Below the pieces are notes generated by a model, which was not told the origin of the DNA, searched no databases, and worked only from the letters and a program-made list of their open reading frames with translations. Below, in pieces: positions 5,152 to 5,286 of a stretch of 5,286 nucleotides of DNA. This stretch comes from Halobacteria archaeon (GTDB taxonomy: Archaea; Halobacteriota; Syntropharchaeia; Alkanophagales; Methanospirareceae): contig JAOZPO010000105.1 of NCBI GenBank assembly GCA_029932715.1, forward strand, positions 1-5,286. Direction: 5' to 3'. The position numbers and the translations under genes were made by a program. The stretch's first letter is position 1, and each line of letters begins with the position of its first letter.

Positions 5152-5286
5152 AAGCTCGCAAGGGGGACCCAGGAGGATGCCACTTCCCCTTCGTACTGCT
5201 TGTAGTGTGGTTTAGAGAAGATAAGTAGCAAGAGGCGAAATCGCTGTTGCACCTTGTGCTAATAATAACATGATACGTATAACCTT
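5152..5286. other. Right-end stretch without a supported gene
   Basis: No reading frame here resembles a known protein. Visible structure: AAGGGG at 5160-5165 can pair with CCCCTT at 5186-5191 around a 20-base loop containing AGGAGG directly before an ATG, which opens only 12 codons. A second hairpin lies at 5228-5250, with GCAA/TTGC and GCG/CGC stems and an AAAT loop. On the - strand a short frame is open from the right edge for 24 codons (ending LATYLL) and could be the end of a gene outside the window. There is no clear T-rich terminator for the UPF0058 gene. Confidence 0.3.

Noticed and set aside
5175..5213. ATG directly after AGGAGG at the right end, as a small gene
   Set aside because: The site abuts the ATG with no spacing and the frame closes after 12 codons.
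1..5286. CRISPR array, insertion sequence, integrase or defence cassette
   Set aside because: No regularly spaced repeats, transposase motifs or terminal inverted repeats are seen; the genes are housekeeping types.

Overview
This window looks like a piece of a euryarchaeal chromosome made mostly of conserved information-processing and housekeeping genes. The archaeal evidence is: a RIO1-type kinase followed by a two-KH-domain Dim2/Pno1-like protein; an archaeal/eukaryotic-type prolyl-tRNA synthetase with a C-terminal Cys4 domain; a UPF0058 protein (a family known from Euryarchaeota); TATA-like boxes upstream of genes; ribosome binding sites resembling GGTGATC; and a tRNA gene without an encoded CCA. 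A methanogen-related or ANME-like source is plausible from the general feel of the proteins, but nothing here fixes the lineage.

Left part (1-1955, + strand): a tight array of rio1 (only the C-terminal third is in the window), a KH-domain protein, an L-isoaspartyl protein methyltransferase (pcm), and a small phosphatidylserine/archaetidylserine decarboxylase-like protein (asd-like) that overlaps the end of pcm. The first two are both expected to act in small ribosomal subunit maturation. The last two are protein repair and lipid head-group chemistry, probably riding on the same transcript. The asd-like protein is unusually short and carries Ser where the family has a catalytic Asp.

Middle and right part (1976-4792, - strand): a 376-residue protein with two SIS (phosphosugar-binding) domains converges on the asd-like gene with only 20 bases between their stop codons. 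Upstream of it on the same strand lie proS and a tRNA-Thr(CGT) gene. The tRNA 3' end is only six bases from the proS ATG, so proS appears to be transcribed through the tRNA and released by tRNA 3' processing.

Right end (4793-5286): a 137-base divergent promoter region separates tRNA-Thr from a 73-residue UPF0058 gene on the + strand that looks leaderless. The last 135 bases contain no gene I can support.

No mobile element, CRISPR array or defence cassette is visible. The points most worth a second look are the variant decarboxylase, the tRNA-Thr/proS junction and the tandem-SIS protein of unknown substrate.
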